From: Comamonas testosteroni | Lineage (GTDB): Bacteria; Pseudomonadota; Gammaproteobacteria; Burkholderiales; Burkholderiaceae_C | Reading direction: 5' to 3' | NCBI GenBank assembly: GCA_008727115.1 | Contig: CP044131.1 | Location: 124,001-188,000 of the forward strand | DNA length: 64,000 bases | Shown here: piece by piece, positions 18,256 to 26,473 of the stretch | How the letters are laid out: the number at the start of each line of letters is the position of its first letter | Numbering within the stretch: position 1 is the first letter of the stretch | Notes under the pieces: generated by a model | Seen by the model: the letters and a program-made list of their open reading frames with translations, nothing else | Database searches by the model: none | What the model was told of the DNA's origin: nothing | Program-made: the position numbers and the translations under genes

Positions 18256-18804
18256 ATGACCAAGGCGCAGCGCCACCCCTGGCGGCAGCCGTCCGAGCTG
18301 GACGATCTGTTCCTCTACCATCTGGCCCGCCTGATGAGTTCGGCCGGAACCATGGTGGTGCGCCTGTGCGAGGGCGGCTTCGGCATCACCCGGCGCGAGT
18401 GGCGCATGATCGGCCTGCTGGCCACCAAGGGTGCCATGCAGCCGTCCCAGCTCGCAGAGCTGGCGCAGCTCGATCGCACGCGCACCTCGCGCACCATCTC
18501 CACGCTGATTGCCAAGGGACTGCTGCACAAGCAGGGCATGGCCGGCGACGGGCGCCAGGCCATGGTGCAGCTGACGGACGCCGGGCTGGCGCTGCACACC
18601 CAGCTGTTTCCGCAGATACAGGCGATCAACCAGGAGCTGCTCGGCGACGTCAGCGATGCCGAGCTTGAGGTGCTGTCCCAGGTGTTCGAGCGCGTGCGCA
18701 ATCGGGCGGCGCTCATGCAGGAGCAGGGCAGCTTTCCCAAGGCCGAGCGCCGCCGTGGCCGGGCCGCGGGCAAACAGCCGGCCCGTGACGACGCCGCCGG
18801 CTGA
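18256..18804 (+). CDS. MarR-family transcriptional regulator
   Basis: The 182-residue protein has a winged helix-turn-helix at about residues 45-125 (REWRMIGLLATKGAMQPSQLAELAQLDRTRTSRTISTLIAKGLL, shown in part), with the wing DGRQAMVQLTDAG. MarR proteins bind DNA as dimers and release it on binding a small, often aromatic, ligand. The C-terminal ~30 residues are a basic, Arg-rich tail beyond the family's core. It is divergent from a Bug receptor gene and is likely to control it. The ligand is unknown. Confidence 0.9.
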   Translation: MTKAQRHPWRQPSELDDLFLYHLARLMSSAGTMVVRLCEGGFGITRREWRMIGLLATKGAMQPSQLAELAQLDRTRTSRTISTLIAKGLLHKQGMAGDGRQAMVQLTDAGLALHTQLFPQIQAINQELLGDVSDAELEVLSQVFERVRNRAALMQEQGSFPKAERRRGRAAGKQPARDDAAG

Positions 18805-18888
18805 CGTCCTGTGCACACCCCTATTGCCTGTTTGAGCCGCCCGCGCATACGCTAGGCCCTACAGTCCGGCTTGAAGGGGAGGAGCGTG

Positions 18889-20430
18889 ATGGGTCTGGCG
18901 CTGGTTCAAAGTCGTGCCTTGCTGGGGCTGGATGCCCCCGGTGTCACCGTGGAAGTTCATCTGGCCAACGGATTGCCTTGCTTCACGCTGGTCGGTCTGG
19001 CGGATGTAGAAGTCAAGGAGGCGCGCGAGCGTGTGCGGGCTGCCATCGTCAATGCGGGGTTGGAGTTCCCGAACAACAAGCGCATTACCGTCAACCTCGC
19101 GCCAGCCGATCTGCCCAAGGATTCTGGGCGCTTTGACTTGCCCATTGCGCTGGGCATTCTGGCGGCCAGCGGCCAGATCGATGCAGCCCAGCTGGCCGAT
19201 TACGAGTTTGCGGGTGAGCTGTCATTGACCGGTGCGCTGCGGCCTGTGCGCGGGGCACTGGCTACCGCTCTGGCCCTGCAACGCCAGCATCGCCGCGTGC
19301 GTCTGGTGCTGCCGCCCGACAGCGCACAGGAAGCGGCTTTTGTGCCGACCATCGAAGTCTTCAGCGCCGTGCATTTGCTCGATGTGGTGCGGCAGTTCAT
19401 CCCTCATGACACGAATGGTGATGCTGTCGATGCAGAGACCGAACAAGGCTGGCAAAAAGTGCAGGCCAGGGCTGCGAAAGCCGTGCAGCATGCCCTTGAT
19501 TTGCGTGAAGTACGTGGTCAAATTCAGGCCAAGCGCGCTCTTGAAATTGCAGCGGCTGGGGCGCATGGGGTGCTGATGATCGGCCCTCCGGGCTCTGGAA
19601 AGTCCATGCTGGCGCAGCGCTTTGCCGGTCTGCTTCCCGCGATGACCGATGAGGAGGCGCTGGAGGCCGCAGCGATTGCCAGTCTCAGCAACCGTTTCAC
19701 GCCCGCGCTGTGGCGCCAGCGGCCGTTTGCATCGCCCCATCACACGGCCAGTTCAGTGGCACTGGTGGGCGGTGGCTCGCCACCTCGGCCCGGCGAGATT
19801 TCCTATGCCCATGGCGGAGCCTTGTTTCTGGATGAGCTGCCCGAGTTCGCCCGCAGTGCGCTGGAGGCCTTGCGTGAGCCGCTGGAGACGGGCCACATCA
19901 CCATTGTGCGTGCCGCGCAGCGGGCCGAGTTCCCGGCACGCTTTCAGCTGATTGCCGCGATGAATCCTTGCCCCTGCGGCTATTGGGGCTCGCGTGTGCG
20001 TGCCTGCCGCTGCACGCCCGATCAGGTCTCGCGCTACCAGGCGCGCATCAGCGGGCCGCTGCTCGATCGCATTGATCTGCATGTGGAGGTGGCAGCCCTG
20101 CCGACTGAGGAATTGCTGGCAGCGGCAGAGGGCGAGAGCAGCTCAGCCATTCAGCAGCGCGTGAATGTGGCCCGAAGCAGGGCCTTGCAGAGACAGGGTA
20201 CCCCCAACCATTTATTGCAAGGGGCGCAGCTTGATGCGCATTTGCAGCTGGAGCCCGAGGCGCTGGCCTTTGCGCACAAGGCGGCTGCGCGTCTGGGCTG
20301 GTCGGCGCGCGGCACGCACCGTGCCTTGAAGGTGGCGCGCACCATTGCCGATCTGGCGGATTCGGCAGCCATCGCGCCAGCCCATGTGGCAGAGGCCTTG
20401 CAGTACCGCAGAGCGTTGATGCCGCAGTGA
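18889..20430 (+). CDS. ComM/YifB-family Mg-chelatase-like AAA+ ATPase
   Basis: The 513-residue protein has a Lon-like N-terminal domain (residues ~1-180), an AAA+ module with Walker A GPPGSGKSML and Walker B LFLDELPEF, and a C-terminal Mg-chelatase region. A zinc-finger-like CPCGYWGSRVRACRC follows the ATPase core. In naturally competent bacteria ComM is a hexameric helicase aiding branch migration during transformation. The ATG at 18889 has AAGGGGAGGAG upstream; a TTG at 18871 is unlikely. The gene stands alone and converges on a LysR gene 17 bases away. Confidence 0.92.
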   Translation: MGLALVQSRALLGLDAPGVTVEVHLANGLPCFTLVGLADVEVKEARERVRAAIVNAGLEFPNNKRITVNLAPADLPKDSGRFDLPIALGILAASGQIDAAQLADYEFAGELSLTGALRPVRGALATALALQRQHRRVRLVLPPDSAQEAAFVPTIEVFSAVHLLDVVRQFIPHDTNGDAVDAETEQGWQKVQARAAKAVQHALDLREVRGQIQAKRALEIAAAGAHGVLMIGPPGSGKSMLAQRFAGLLPAMTDEEALEAAAIASLSNRFTPALWRQRPFASPHHTASSVALVGGGSPPRPGEISYAHGGALFLDELPEFARSALEALREPLETGHITIVRAAQRAEFPARFQLIAAMNPCPCGYWGSRVRACRCTPDQVSRYQARISGPLLDRIDLHVEVAALPTEELLAAAEGESSSAIQQRVNVARSRALQRQGTPNHLLQGAQLDAHLQLEPEALAFAHKAAARLGWSARGTHRALKVARTIADLADSAAIAPAHVAEALQYRRALMPQ

Positions 20431-20447
20431 CGCTGAACGGCTGATTC

Positions 20448-21389
20448 TCAGGCTGTCTGCATTACCCGATCGACCGGCGAATTGGCCCGGGAGTGGGGGG
20501 CTTCGATATCAATCCCCAGTACTTGTGCGAACGCATGCATGGCGGGGGACCAGCCGTTCAGACTGCCAGTCACAAAGCGGGTCTCAACCATGGCCAGGCG
20601 GCGTCCGGCAACACCGGGCAAAGCCAGCCAGTGCACGCCAAAGCGCTGCTGCTGCACCTCGATGAGGGCGCGGGGCAGCAAGGCATAGCCCATGCCGGCG
20701 GCAACGCAACCGAGTATGGTGTCCAGCATGCCCAGCTCCATGATGCGCACGGCGTTGATGCCTTGCGAAGCCATCAGCAGCTCGATGCGCTGGCGATAGC
20801 TGCAGCCCTGGCGAAAAGCCAGAAAGACGGCATTGCCGAACTCCTCGGCTGAAGGAAGCTGCGTGAGCGGCTGCTGGCTGACCAGTACCAGCTCTTCGCT
20901 GAACACATGCCAGGACAGCAGCTCGGTGTGCGGGGTTGAGCCATTGATGAAGGCGCAATCGATGCGGCCTGCCAGCAGCTCGGCCTGCAAGGCGGCGCTG
21001 GGCTGGGCATTCAACTCCAGATCAATGCCGGGGTGTGCGCGGCGCAGCTCTGCCAGAAACACGGGCAGTCGCAAGGCGGCGGTGGTTTCCATGGAGCCTA
21101 TGCGCAGTACCCCGCCAACCGCTTCAGAGCCAGAGCGCGGTCCCTGCAGCAAGGCCAGCGCCCGGTCATGCGCTTGCAGCATCTGCCGCGCATGCTCCAG
21201 CAAGGTGTGCCCGGCCGGGGTGGGGAAAACCGGGCTGGCTCTCACCAGCAATAGTGCGCCGACTTCGTCTTCCAGCTTTTTGATATGCGCGGTGACATTG
21301 GACTGTACGGTGTGCAGTTGCTGGGCTGCGACCCCGAAGCTGCCACTGTCGCAGACCGCTTCAAATATGCGCAGAGATTTGAGTTGCAT
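20448..21389 (-). CDS. LysR-family transcriptional regulator
   Basis: The 313-residue regulator has an N-terminal HTH (residues ~1-60, LRIFEAVCDSGSFGVAAQQLH, then VQSNVTAHIKKLEDEVG) and a periplasmic-binding-like effector domain from about residue 90. It is divergent from the MFS transporter at 21500, with a dyad in the 110-bp gap, and so probably controls that gene and itself. The HTH with VQSNVTAHIK resembles the subgroup that often sits beside YbfB-type transporters. Effector unknown. Confidence 0.92.
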   Translation of the reverse strand: MQLKSLRIFEAVCDSGSFGVAAQQLHTVQSNVTAHIKKLEDEVGALLLVRASPVFPTPAGHTLLEHARQMLQAHDRALALLQGPRSGSEAVGGVLRIGSMETTAALRLPVFLAELRRAHPGIDLELNAQPSAALQAELLAGRIDCAFINGSTPHTELLSWHVFSEELVLVSQQPLTQLPSAEEFGNAVFLAFRQGCSYRQRIELLMASQGINAVRIMELGMLDTILGCVAAGMGYALLPRALIEVQQQRFGVHWLALPGVAGRRLAMVETRFVTGSLNGWSPAMHAFAQVLGIDIEAPHSRANSPVDRVMQTA

Positions 21390-21433
21390 GTGTTGTCAGG
21401 ATATCTTGAATGAAGATTTTAGAAATCACTTTA

Positions 21434-21450
21434 AATCATTGGACATGATT
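21434..21450. promoter_or_regulatory. LysR-type dyad in divergent promoter region
   Basis: AATCAT-TGGAC-ATGATT is a 17-bp dyad between the divergent LysR and MFS genes, in the place expected for a LysR recognition site. Confidence 0.5.
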
Positions 21451-21499
21451 GATGCACTGCATTTAGGCTTGCGGTCAATTTTCAGGAAAACAGGCCGTG

Positions 21500-22684
21500 A
21501 TGGAGCGTAAAGAATTTCCCCTGGTGTTGACCGGCTTCATGGCCACCTTGAGCGGCGTAGGTCTGGCCCGCTTTGCCTATACGGCGCTGATGCCGCAGAT
21601 GGTGCATGCGGGCTGGTTCAGTGGCGAGCAGGTGGCCTATCTGGGGGCTGCCAATCTGCTGGGCTATCTGATTGGCGCTCTGGCGGCGGCCCCGCTGGCG
21701 GAACGCTTTGGTGCCTTGCGCGTGTTGCTGGTCTGCTGGGTGGCGGTCATGCTCAGTTTTGCGGGCTGCAGTTTTGCGCAGCCCATGGCACTGTTTTTTG
21801 GCTGGCGGCTGATCTCCGGCATCGCCGGTGCCACGCTGATGGTGCTGGGCCCATCGGTGGCGATGGCTGCTGCTGCGCCACAGCGCCGAGCCACGCTGGG
21901 GCCGCTGATGTTTTGCGGCATTGGCGTGGGGGCGCTGCTGGCCGCCACGCTGGTCCCCCTGTTTGCACGCAGCAGCCTGGGGGCCGTGTGGTGGGCGCTG
22001 ACGGCATTGTGCGCGCTGGCCTTGCTCGTCGGCTGGCGATCTGCGCGCCAGATCCACCCTCATGCGCCGGTGGCAATCATTCCTGTGCCGACGGCTTGTG
22101 CACCCGCCGGGGCGTTGTGGAGCCTGGCCGTGATTCTGGTCTTCATCGCCTATGCCTGTGATGCCTTTGGCTTTGTGCCGCACACGGTGTTCTGGGTGGA
22201 CTATCTGGATCGCGAGCTGCAGCTGGGCGCAGGCTATGCCTCCACCCAGTGGGCATTCTTTGGGCTGGGGGCGATTGCAGGCCCGCTGTGCGCGGCCTAC
22301 TGTGCCACGCGCTGGGGCTGGTGGGGAACGACCACAGGGGCTTACATCGTCAAGGCCGTTGCTATCGGCATGCCGCTGATGTTTGCAGGCTTTGGCGCGC
22401 ATGCGGTCTCAGGCTTTCTGGTGGGTGCGCTGTCGCCTGGCATGGCAGCCATTACCTCGGGCTATCTGATGCAGCTGATAGGCCCGGCTCAGCATAAAAA
22501 AATGTGGGGCTATGCCACGGCGGCGTTTGCGCTGCTGCAGGCTACGGCGGGCTATCTGATGGCGTTTATCTATGCCCGGACCGGCAGCTACCAAAGCCTG
22601 TTTGCGCTGGGCTGTGCGGCACTGGCGCTAGGGGGCTTGCTGGTGGCATTTTCTCGCTCAAAACCGGCTCAAGCTGTTGCCTGA
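21500..22684 (+). CDS. YbfB/YjiJ-family MFS transporter
   Basis: The 394-residue inner-membrane protein has 12 predicted transmembrane segments. The opening GFMATLSGVGLARFAYTALMP is the hallmark of the YbfB/YjiJ branch of the major facilitator superfamily. Substrate unknown. ATG at 21500 is taken; a GTG three bases earlier is equivalent, and AGGAAAACAGG upstream serves either. It is likely to be regulated by the divergent LysR protein. The GST gene follows 53 bases later in the same direction and may be cotranscribed. Confidence 0.9.
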   Translation: MERKEFPLVLTGFMATLSGVGLARFAYTALMPQMVHAGWFSGEQVAYLGAANLLGYLIGALAAAPLAERFGALRVLLVCWVAVMLSFAGCSFAQPMALFFGWRLISGIAGATLMVLGPSVAMAAAAPQRRATLGPLMFCGIGVGALLAATLVPLFARSSLGAVWWALTALCALALLVGWRSARQIHPHAPVAIIPVPTACAPAGALWSLAVILVFIAYACDAFGFVPHTVFWVDYLDRELQLGAGYASTQWAFFGLGAIAGPLCAAYCATRWGWWGTTTGAYIVKAVAIGMPLMFAGFGAHAVSGFLVGALSPGMAAITSGYLMQLIGPAQHKKMWGYATAAFALLQATAGYLMAFIYARTGSYQSLFALGCAALALGGLLVAFSRSKPAQAVA

Positions 22685-22737
22685 TAAGCGCAGGAAGCTA
22701 TTGTTTTTACTTGATCTGATGAAATGCGAGTGTTCCT

Positions 22738-23328
22738 ATGCGCTTGTTCCTGAATGCCACTTCTCCGTTTGCACGCGTGGCACGTGTGACCGCCCTGGAA
22801 AAAGGCTTGAACCCCGAGCTGGTCTGGTGCGATCCCTGGGCCAACGATCCCGCCTTGCTGGCGGTCCATCCTCAGGGTCGTATTCCTGTGCTGCTGACGA
22901 GTGACGGTCATGCGATTGCCGAGTCCTTGCTGATTGCGCAGTACCTGGACGGTCAAGGGCAGGGGCCGTCGCTGCTGCCCGCACACGGGGCCGCTTCCAC
23001 GCTGGCGCGCACCAGTGTGGGCTATGGCCTCATGGAGGCCGCTTTCAGCACCGTGATTGCGCGCAAGCACGACGCCAGTGCCGACGCCACCGTCATCGGT
23101 CAGCGCCGCCTGGCTGCCATGCAGCGGGCCTTGGTGACTCTGGAGGGCGATGTGCCGCAGCCGCAAGGCGAGGCCGTCACGCTGGACCAGCTGGTGATTG
23201 CCATCGCCGCCGAGTACGTGAACTTTCGCTTGCCCGGAATCATCACTGCGTCGCAGTACCCACAGCTGTGCAAGTGGCTGGAGGACATGGCTCGGCGCCC
23301 GCATTTGGCCGCGACAGTCTTTGCCTAA
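22738..23328 (+). CDS. Glutathione S-transferase family protein
   Basis: The 196-residue cytosolic protein has an N-terminal thioredoxin-like domain (residues 1-75) with SPFARVARV in the catalytic loop, the cis-proline segment GRIPVLL and the glutathione-contacting ESLLIAQYL. An all-helical C-terminal domain follows from ~residue 85. The active residue is probably the Ser in TSPFARVAR. The substrate is unknown; it could be stress-related conjugation. It lies between an MFS gene and an SDR gene, all on the plus strand. Confidence 0.88.
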   Translation: MRLFLNATSPFARVARVTALEKGLNPELVWCDPWANDPALLAVHPQGRIPVLLTSDGHAIAESLLIAQYLDGQGQGPSLLPAHGAASTLARTSVGYGLMEAAFSTVIARKHDASADATVIGQRRLAAMQRALVTLEGDVPQPQGEAVTLDQLVIAIAAEYVNFRLPGIITASQYPQLCKWLEDMARRPHLAATVFA

Positions 23329-23418
23329 AAAATAGCGACAAACCCGATAGTCCTGACAGAGGTTGCCCTGCCCAAGCGGCTGCGTCACATTGCTTCAAAA
23401 GCAAGCAAAGGAGACGGC

Positions 23419-24276
23419 ATGAGCAAGGCATTGATCTGCGTGGTGACGGGGGCCAGTCGTGGCGTGGGCCGCGGTGTGGCGCTGGCGCTGGGCGCGACAG
23501 GCGCAACGGTGTATGTGACGGGGCGCAGCGTGAAAGAGGGCGACTCGCCTCTGCCTGGCACCGTGGGACAGACAGCAGCCGATGTGACGGCCGCAGGCGG
23601 CACCGGCATTGCCGTGGCCTGTGACCATGGCGACGATGCACAAGTTGCCGCCCTGTTCGAGCGCGTGCGCCGCGAGCATGGGTGCCTGGACATTCTGGTG
23701 AACTGTGCCATTGCCATTCCCGATCCGTTGACCGAAGTCGGCCCCTTCTGGAAGAAGCCGCTGGCCATGACATCGCTGCTGGATGTGGGCCTGCGCTCCA
23801 ACTATGTGGCATGCCACGAGGCCGCCGATCTGCTGATCGCTGCGCGTGGGCTGGTCGTCAATATCTCCTCCGCAGGCAGCCGCTGCTATATGCACGGCCC
23901 GGCTTACGGTGCAGGCAAGGCCGGTGCGGACAAGATGACGTTTGACATGGCTTACGACTTCAAGCCCGAAGGTGTGAGCGTGGTGTCGTTATGGCCAGGA
24001 CTGGTCAAGACCGAGCGCTCCGAGCGCGTCTGCGCCGCCGAGCCCGATAAATACGGTGACAGCTTTGATAGCGCCGAAACCCCGCAGTTCATTGGCCGCG
24101 TGGTGCTGGCTCTGCATGGCGATGCGCAATGTCTGGAAAAGCGCTCAGGAGGCGTCTTCTACACGGCAGAGCTGGCCAGCCAGTACGGCGTGCAGGACAT
24201 CAACGGTGCGCAGCCGCCATCGCCACGCGCCTACTTTGGCGCACCGCCAGAGTTCTGCCCGGTGGTGGTGGAGTAA
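23419..24276 (+). CDS. Short-chain dehydrogenase/reductase (DHRS1-like)
   Basis: This 285-residue NAD(P)-dependent oxidoreductase has the Rossmann glycine motif TGASRGVGRG near the start and the catalytic YxxxK as Tyr-Gly-Ala-Gly-Lys. The usual NNAG is replaced by NCAI, a feature of divergent SDRs. The longer C-terminal half, with LWPGLVKTERS, resembles the DHRS1 branch. AAGGAGACGGC precedes the ATG. Substrate unknown. It converges on the GIY-YIG gene 17 bases downstream. Confidence 0.88.
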   Translation: MSKALICVVTGASRGVGRGVALALGATGATVYVTGRSVKEGDSPLPGTVGQTAADVTAAGGTGIAVACDHGDDAQVAALFERVRREHGCLDILVNCAIAIPDPLTEVGPFWKKPLAMTSLLDVGLRSNYVACHEAADLLIAARGLVVNISSAGSRCYMHGPAYGAGKAGADKMTFDMAYDFKPEGVSVVSLWPGLVKTERSERVCAAEPDKYGDSFDSAETPQFIGRVVLALHGDAQCLEKRSGGVFYTAELASQYGVQDINGAQPPSPRAYFGAPPEFCPVVVE

Positions 24277-24293
24277 GCAGCTCCTGGAGGCGC

Positions 24294-24926
24294 TTATTCG
24301 GTCTCCAGGTCGGCATACCAGTCTTCGTAAATTTCCTGCACGGTTTTGCCGTTGAAGGACCAGAAGGGCGAAGGCTGGAGAACATAGTTATCAGCCAGCC
24401 CATGCACTTTGCGCGTGGCTGCAGTTAATGAGCACTCCTGCTCGTTGTGGAGCACAGTCTTGGCACCGCAAACTGTCACCTGAACGCCTGTGTTGTTGTG
24501 TACAAGCACGCTACCGACAGGAATTTGCAGCTCGGTGAAATCCATGCGCGGGCGGCGCTTTTTCATGCTTTCGGCGGCCTGCAGGTCTGCGCAGGTGGCA
24601 TCGGCCTCGATCACGCTTTCCACCTCTTGCGTGGCGTCTTCCACATGCAGCAATTTGAGGATGGAGATGACGCGGTCGGGCTCAATGCGAAAGAACTCAC
24701 GGTTGGTGTTGATGCGGACATTGCCAAAGGCGTGATGCAGCGCTTTTTCCACTTCCAGAGAGTTGGGCACGCGGCAGGCAAAAGCACAGTCAAACGGCAC
24801 GGGGACTCCGGTGCTGAACAACTGCTTCATTCGCCCATCGACTTCTTCCAGCGTGGTTCTTCCAATCTTGACCAAACCCGGCATGGCGGGGTTGGTCAGC
24901 ACATACACAATTTGCAGGCCACTCAT
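24294..24926 (-). CDS. GIY-YIG (T5orf172-like) protein with a RAMA-like C-terminal domain
   Basis: The 210-residue protein starts with a GIY-YIG-type fold (residues ~5-90): IVYVLTNPAMPGLVKIGRT, then EVEKALHHAFGNVRI and REFFRI, close to the T5orf172/MUG113 group. After a charged linker (KKRRPR, residues 122-127), residues ~135-205 (GSVLVHNN..., SLTAAT..., PFWSFNGKTVQEIY) look like a RAMA domain, known from restriction-modification proteins; this second call is inference from pattern only. The ATG at 24926 has GAGAGAAGAG upstream. The gene lies 18 bases after livF on the same strand, so it is probably the last gene of that operon. Whether it cuts DNA is unknown. Confidence 0.75.
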   Translation of the reverse strand: MSGLQIVYVLTNPAMPGLVKIGRTTLEEVDGRMKQLFSTGVPVPFDCAFACRVPNSLEVEKALHHAFGNVRINTNREFFRIEPDRVISILKLLHVEDATQEVESVIEADATCADLQAAESMKKRRPRMDFTELQIPVGSVLVHNNTGVQVTVCGAKTVLHNEQECSLTAATRKVHGLADNYVLQPSPFWSFNGKTVQEIYEDWYADLETE

Positions 24927-24944
24927 CAACTCTTCTCTCTCGCT

Positions 24945-25715
24945 TCAAACACCTAAATATTTTTGGCGAATTGTCGCATCGCTGGCCAGCTCGGCCATGC
25001 TGGCCTGGTGCACGATCTGCCCTTTTTCCAGCACATAGGCGCGGTCGGCCACCACCTCGGCGAACGGCAGGTTTTGCTCGCTGAGCAAGATGCCAATGCC
25101 TTGGGCCTTTAGTTCCAGAATCGTGCGCGCCATCTGCTCGACGATGAGCGGGGCCACCCCTTCAGATGGCTCATCCAGCAGCACCAGATAGGGCTGGCCC
25201 ATCAGCGTGCGTGCCACGCTCAGCATCTGCTGCTCGCCGCCGCTCATGCGCCCGCCCAGGCGGTCAGGCATTTCACCGAGGTTGGGGAATAGGGTGAACA
25301 GCTTCTCGGGCGTCCAGTGCGGCACGGCGCTTCCGTCGCTCCATTGGCGCGGCTTTTGTTTGCCGACTTCCAGGTTCTCCAGCACGGTCAACTCGGTAAA
25401 GATGCGGCGATCCTCGGGCACATAGCCCAGGCCGCGCTGGGCGATCTGGTGCGATGCTTTTTTGGCAATCGACTCGCTCATAAAGTCGATACGGCCTTCG
25501 CGGCGCGGCACCAGCGCAGCAATGCTTTTGAGGGTGGTGGACTTGCCCGCGCCATTGCGCCCCATCAGCGCGACCACTTCGCCGCGCCCCACGTTCAGCG
25601 ACACGCCGTGCAGGATATGGGCTGCGCCATACCAAGCGTTCAGGTCTTGAACTTCAAGCAATTTTTGGCTCTGGTCCTTGTCCATCATGCGCTGCCTGCT
25701 ATGAATTTGATTCAT
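24945..25715 (-). CDS. livF: Branched-chain amino-acid-type ABC transporter ATPase (LivF)
   Basis: The 256-residue cytoplasmic ATPase has Walker A GRNGAGKST, the signature MSGGEQQ and Walker B YLVLLDEPSEG, with the LivF hallmark YVPEDRRIFTELTVLENL. It powers uptake of the ligand captured by the binding protein at 28483. The ATG at 25715 overlaps the livG stop as ATGA, indicating translational coupling; internal Met codons at 25688 and 25685 are alternatives. The family fits branched amino acids, but amides, urea or aromatic acids are also known ligands. Confidence 0.92.
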   Translation of the reverse strand: MNQIHSRQRMMDKDQSQKLLEVQDLNAWYGAAHILHGVSLNVGRGEVVALMGRNGAGKSTTLKSIAALVPRREGRIDFMSESIAKKASHQIAQRGLGYVPEDRRIFTELTVLENLEVGKQKPRQWSDGSAVPHWTPEKLFTLFPNLGEMPDRLGGRMSGGEQQMLSVARTLMGQPYLVLLDEPSEGVAPLIVEQMARTILELKAQGIGILLSEQNLPFAEVVADRAYVLEKGQIVHQASMAELASDATIRQKYLGV

Positions 25716-26473
25716 TTCTGTTTTTCCAGGACAAGGCCAGTGCCCAGATAGGCCTGCTGCACGCGTTCATCGTCACGGATTTGCTGCGGCGTGCCTTCGG
25801 CCAGCAACTGGCCGCGCACCAGCACGGCCACGCGGTCCGCCTGGCCAAAGACCACATCCATGCTGTGCTCGGTAAACAGCACGCCCATTTTTCGCTCGCG
25901 GGCGATCTGGCGCGTCAGCTGCATCAGCGCTACGCGCTCGCCTGGGGCCATGCCTGCGGTGGGCTCGTCCATCAGCAGCAGTTGCGGGTTATGCGCCAAG
26001 GCCATGGCCAGCTCCACGCGCTTGACGTCGCCATAGGCCAGTTCGCTGCAAGGGCGGTCGGCCTGTGCGTCCATATTTACCTGGGCCAGCAAGGCTAGCG
26101 CATCGCTACGGCGGTGCGCTGCGGCACGCGGCCACCAGCTGAAGATTTTGCGGTCGGCAGACAGCAACGCCATCTGCACGTTTTCGGCCACGGTGAGCGA
26201 GGCAAAGGTCTGTGCAATCTGAAAAGTGCGACCCACACCCAGACGCCAGATGGCACGCGGCGGCAGTCCGGTGATGGGTTTGCCGTTCAGCAGCACCCTG
26301 CCGCTATCGGGCACTAGTTGCCCGCCCACCATATTGAAGGTGGTGCTCTTGCCCGCACCATTGGGGCCGATCAAGGCTAATAGCTCGCCCGCCTCAAGAT
26401 TGAACGAGACGTTTTGCACCGCTTTCACGCCGCCAAAGGCTTTGCTGATGCCCTCCACTTGCAGCAGGCTCAT
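25712..26473 (-). CDS. livG: Branched-chain amino-acid-type ABC transporter ATPase (LivG)
   Basis: The 253-residue ATPase carries Walker A GPNGAGKST and Walker B LLLMDEPTAGMAPGE. The FNMVGGQLVPDSGRV and GVGRTFQIAQTFASLTVAENV segments are LivG-specific. The signature segment is LAYGDVKRVELA, slightly divergent from LSGGQ as is common in LivG. It overlaps the permease gene upstream and livF downstream by ATGA, so the three are made in fixed ratio. Confidence 0.93.
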   Translation of the reverse strand: MSLLQVEGISKAFGGVKAVQNVSFNLEAGELLALIGPNGAGKSTTFNMVGGQLVPDSGRVLLNGKPITGLPPRAIWRLGVGRTFQIAQTFASLTVAENVQMALLSADRKIFSWWPRAAAHRRSDALALLAQVNMDAQADRPCSELAYGDVKRVELAMALAHNPQLLLMDEPTAGMAPGERVALMQLTRQIARERKMGVLFTEHSMDVVFGQADRVAVLVRGQLLAEGTPQQIRDDERVQQAYLGTGLVLEKQK

